A stretch of DNA of 39,230 bases from Ichthyosporea sp. XGB-2017a (Eukaryota > Opisthokonta > Ichthyosporea), in contig PDIM01000026.1 in NCBI GenBank assembly GCA_002811675.1, forward strand, positions 19,458-58,687, given 5' to 3'. Below the pieces are notes generated by a model. The model was not told where the DNA came from, searched no databases, and saw only the letters and a program-made list of their open reading frames with translations. The position numbers and the translations under genes were made by a program. Positions within the stretch are counted from its first letter, which is position 1, and every line of letters begins with the position of its first letter. Positions 37,443 through 39,230 of this stretch are shown here, in pieces.

Positions 37443-38519
37443 TTAGCCTAGGAGTGACTGTCTTCGAAGCCATTGGGGAGAGAATGGGCTATAGATAAGG
37501 GAAGAGAATTCCCTGAAAGCGAGGGTCAAGAGAACGCTAGCCAGACCATCAATCACAAAGTGTTGCCCGGCATAGGTGACTGTGAAAAACATTGCCATCA
37601 AGTGAAGTATATTGAGAGTGCGAGAACCCCATCCAGTGTTCAGGCACACAACAGCGGTGCCCGCAATGTGGTTGGAGGGAAAGGTAGCCCAGTGACTGGG
37701 CTCCAATTGAAAAAGTGTGTGATAATAGCGCCATCCTAGCAACTTATCAAAACTCTTCAAGTTGCCTTCGTGCTCCTGCACTGGACTTAACCAGCTGTTG
37801 TTGTTGCGGACCGTGTAATAAGGAGTTCCGTAGGGGAAAAAGGTGTTGATGGATGCACAAATGGCACTCACCCAGCCAAGGCTCCACAGGTAGAAGTAAA
37901 AGTCCTCAATGTCGCCTCTGTACAGCAGAGTAAGGCTGTACACCAGAGGGAGCACATAGTGAGTGGAGTAGACAACTCCAGCGAAAATGTCGAAAAGAGT
38001 GTTTCGGTGTCGTCGAAGTATCAAATAGGGATTGTACCCGAAAAAGATTAAGCGCTCAAGCCTTGGAAGAAGTGTCAAGTTTGGCTCTGGAGATCCTTCC
38101 AGCCCGACTATTTCCCGAATAGCATTTGGGTAGAAAAAAAGCAGCTGAAAGATAACAAGCGGAAAGGCAGCCATGCAAATCTTTTTCACTTTAAGGAGGC
38201 TGAGATTAAAGTGGAAGGGAGTCCACCTTTGAATCTCCTGCTTGCTGTTCTTCTGCTGTGTGATGTGGCTGGTCCCCTGGAGGTACAGGAAATCACCTTG
38301 TGGTCTCTGTGCAGTGGATCCATATTCCCCGCCCAAGACTGTCTGGTTTGCCAACTGTAGAGCAATGTTGTGAGATACCTTAGCTCCAAGGCATGCATTG
38401 CTGTTCTCTACCCCCGTCCATCCCCCTCCAGTTAGGTTTACCAATAAAACAACGCCAATGAAGAAAAGCCTTGAACTTATTGTGTCCTGTGGATATGTGA
38501 TTTTATGTCTTGTGTCCAT
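37443..38519 (-). CDS. PAP2-superfamily membrane phosphotransferase, inositol phosphorylceramide synthase (AUR1)-like
   Basis: 358 aa from the ATG at 38519, with about six hydrophobic segments. Catalytic signatures are visible: RHRNTLFDI before a membrane segment (C1-like region), FPSNHIAG with His284 (C2), and YAGQHFVIDG with His320-x3-Asp324 (C3). The His-x3-Asp spacing and the segment after GYNPYLILRRHRNT are typical of the PAP2_3/AUR1 branch, which transfers phosphoinositol or a similar head group to ceramide at the Golgi membrane; the exact substrate is inferred. The N-terminus has a hydrophobic segment (~17-31) and a long polar stretch rich in Asn/Gln (~33-100) that is unusual for the family and probably luminal. 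The conserved His before the C3 His is Gln here (AGQH instead of a HH pair). The retroelement ends just downstream of the gene. Confidence 0.85.
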   Translation of the reverse strand: MDTRHKITYPQDTISSRLFFIGVVLLVNLTGGGWTGVENSNACLGAKVSHNIALQLANQTVLGGEYGSTAQRPQGDFLYLQGTSHITQQKNSKQEIQRWTPFHFNLSLLKVKKICMAAFPLVIFQLLFFYPNAIREIVGLEGSPEPNLTLLPRLERLIFFGYNPYLILRRHRNTLFDIFAGVVYSTHYVLPLVYSLTLLYRGDIEDFYFYLWSLGWVSAICASINTFFPYGTPYYTVRNNNSWLSPVQEHEGNLKSFDKLLGWRYYHTLFQLEPSHWATFPSNHIAGTAVVCLNTGWGSRTLNILHLMAMFFTVTYAGQHFVIDGLASVLLTLAFREFSSLIYSPFSPQWLRRQSLLG

Positions 38520-39230
38520 TGAGCTAGTCCTAACATAGCTGGGAAAACGGATTAAGTGCCTGTAGGCTGTTATAACTGCTAGATCTACTTCTAGATTCTA
38601 GCTGGGGTATTAATATTATCGACCTTGCAGGTAATATTTGAGGCTGGTACTTGGTACTGTAGTCTGTAGTGCCAGAACCGGAAAAAACGTTCAGCCCTAG
38701 CCCCTAGTACACTTTTACACACCTTTCTAAACCCTGTTATGTAATTATGCATTATAATTTTATTTTCTGGCGAGTACTATATTATGATTCAAATTGTGAA
38801 TTATCTCGCAATGATAAATTGACAGAATTACTGAAGGGCGAAGGCTATTTGCAGCTGACAGGCCCCTCGATCGAATAGGAAAAATATATAACTAGTGGTC
38901 GAAGATGTGCTATTTATATGCTCGTGAATGTGTCAAAGTGGACATTGAAGCCCCACAAGTCCGGTGCCTACAAATATTAGCAGGAAAACAGAATTGATTA
39001 ATGTGGCTTCTATGTGATGGCCTTTGCCACTAATTTTGTTATTACGCACATGTGAATATCACCCAGAACAAGTTATACAAATTTTTTTTATTTTTTTATT
39101 TTTCTAATCTGTTGAATTTTGGGTGTTTTAGTTTTCATTTAATTTACATATATTCTTAATACCCATTCGTTCTCATTTTTTGCATGCATAAACGACTATT
39201 GTTAAGCTACCTGGCAGTGCAAAAATTATG
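38520..39230. other. AT-rich region upstream of the PAP2-type gene, no gene seen
   Basis: About 710 bp with T-runs (around 39080-39105) and no frame of protein-like composition. It should contain the promoter of the minus-strand PAP2-type gene. I see no RNA gene, repeat partner or conserved motif. Confidence 0.5.

Overview
This is nuclear DNA from a microbial eukaryote. I cannot name the lineage. The evidence is: very long reading frames in the standard genetic code; at least one spliceosomal intron (GTAAGT...TTACAG); AATAAA signals behind most genes; secreted or membrane proteins with eukaryotic domains (PSI, EGF-like, tetrabasic convertase-like sites); and retrotransposon remains. Introns are rare: only one is clearly visible in 39 kb.

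Layout. Positions 152-11223 (+) encode a ~3,653-aa secreted protein in two exons, with LysM-like, chitobiase-C-terminal-like, Link/lectin-like and PSI-like modules. Positions 11300-24661 (-) hold an uninterrupted 4,453-codon gene for a second giant secreted protein that I do not recognise. The two genes converge, and their poly(A) signals are about 40 bp apart. A 574-bp divergent promoter region separates the second gene from a third at 25236-30500 (+), which encodes a 1,754-aa type II membrane protein with EGF-like repeats and strongly hydrophobic C-terminal segments. All three proteins enter the secretory route and carry a tetrabasic RRRR or RKRR motif, so they may act in one cell-surface or matrix assembly. 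That link is inferred from position and shared features only.

The right part holds an aldehyde dehydrogenase of the succinate-semialdehyde type (31001-32488, -), a coiled-coil protein with a basic tail that may be a retroelement Gag (32946-34535, -), a damaged retroelement (about 34653-37371, -) and a PAP2/AUR1-type membrane phosphotransferase (37443-38519, -).

The retroelement is the most unusual structure. A Ty3/gypsy-type reverse transcriptase-RNase H is followed, after a frameshift, by an integrase zinc finger and the start of the integrase core. That core then changes in frame into the C-terminal catalytic box of a tyrosine recombinase (H-x-x-R, W, Y). The flanking direct repeats are in the order B-A ... 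A-x-B. This is a permuted arrangement, unlike ordinary LTRs and reminiscent of the split direct repeats of tyrosine-recombinase retrotransposons. The last ~700 bp show no gene.
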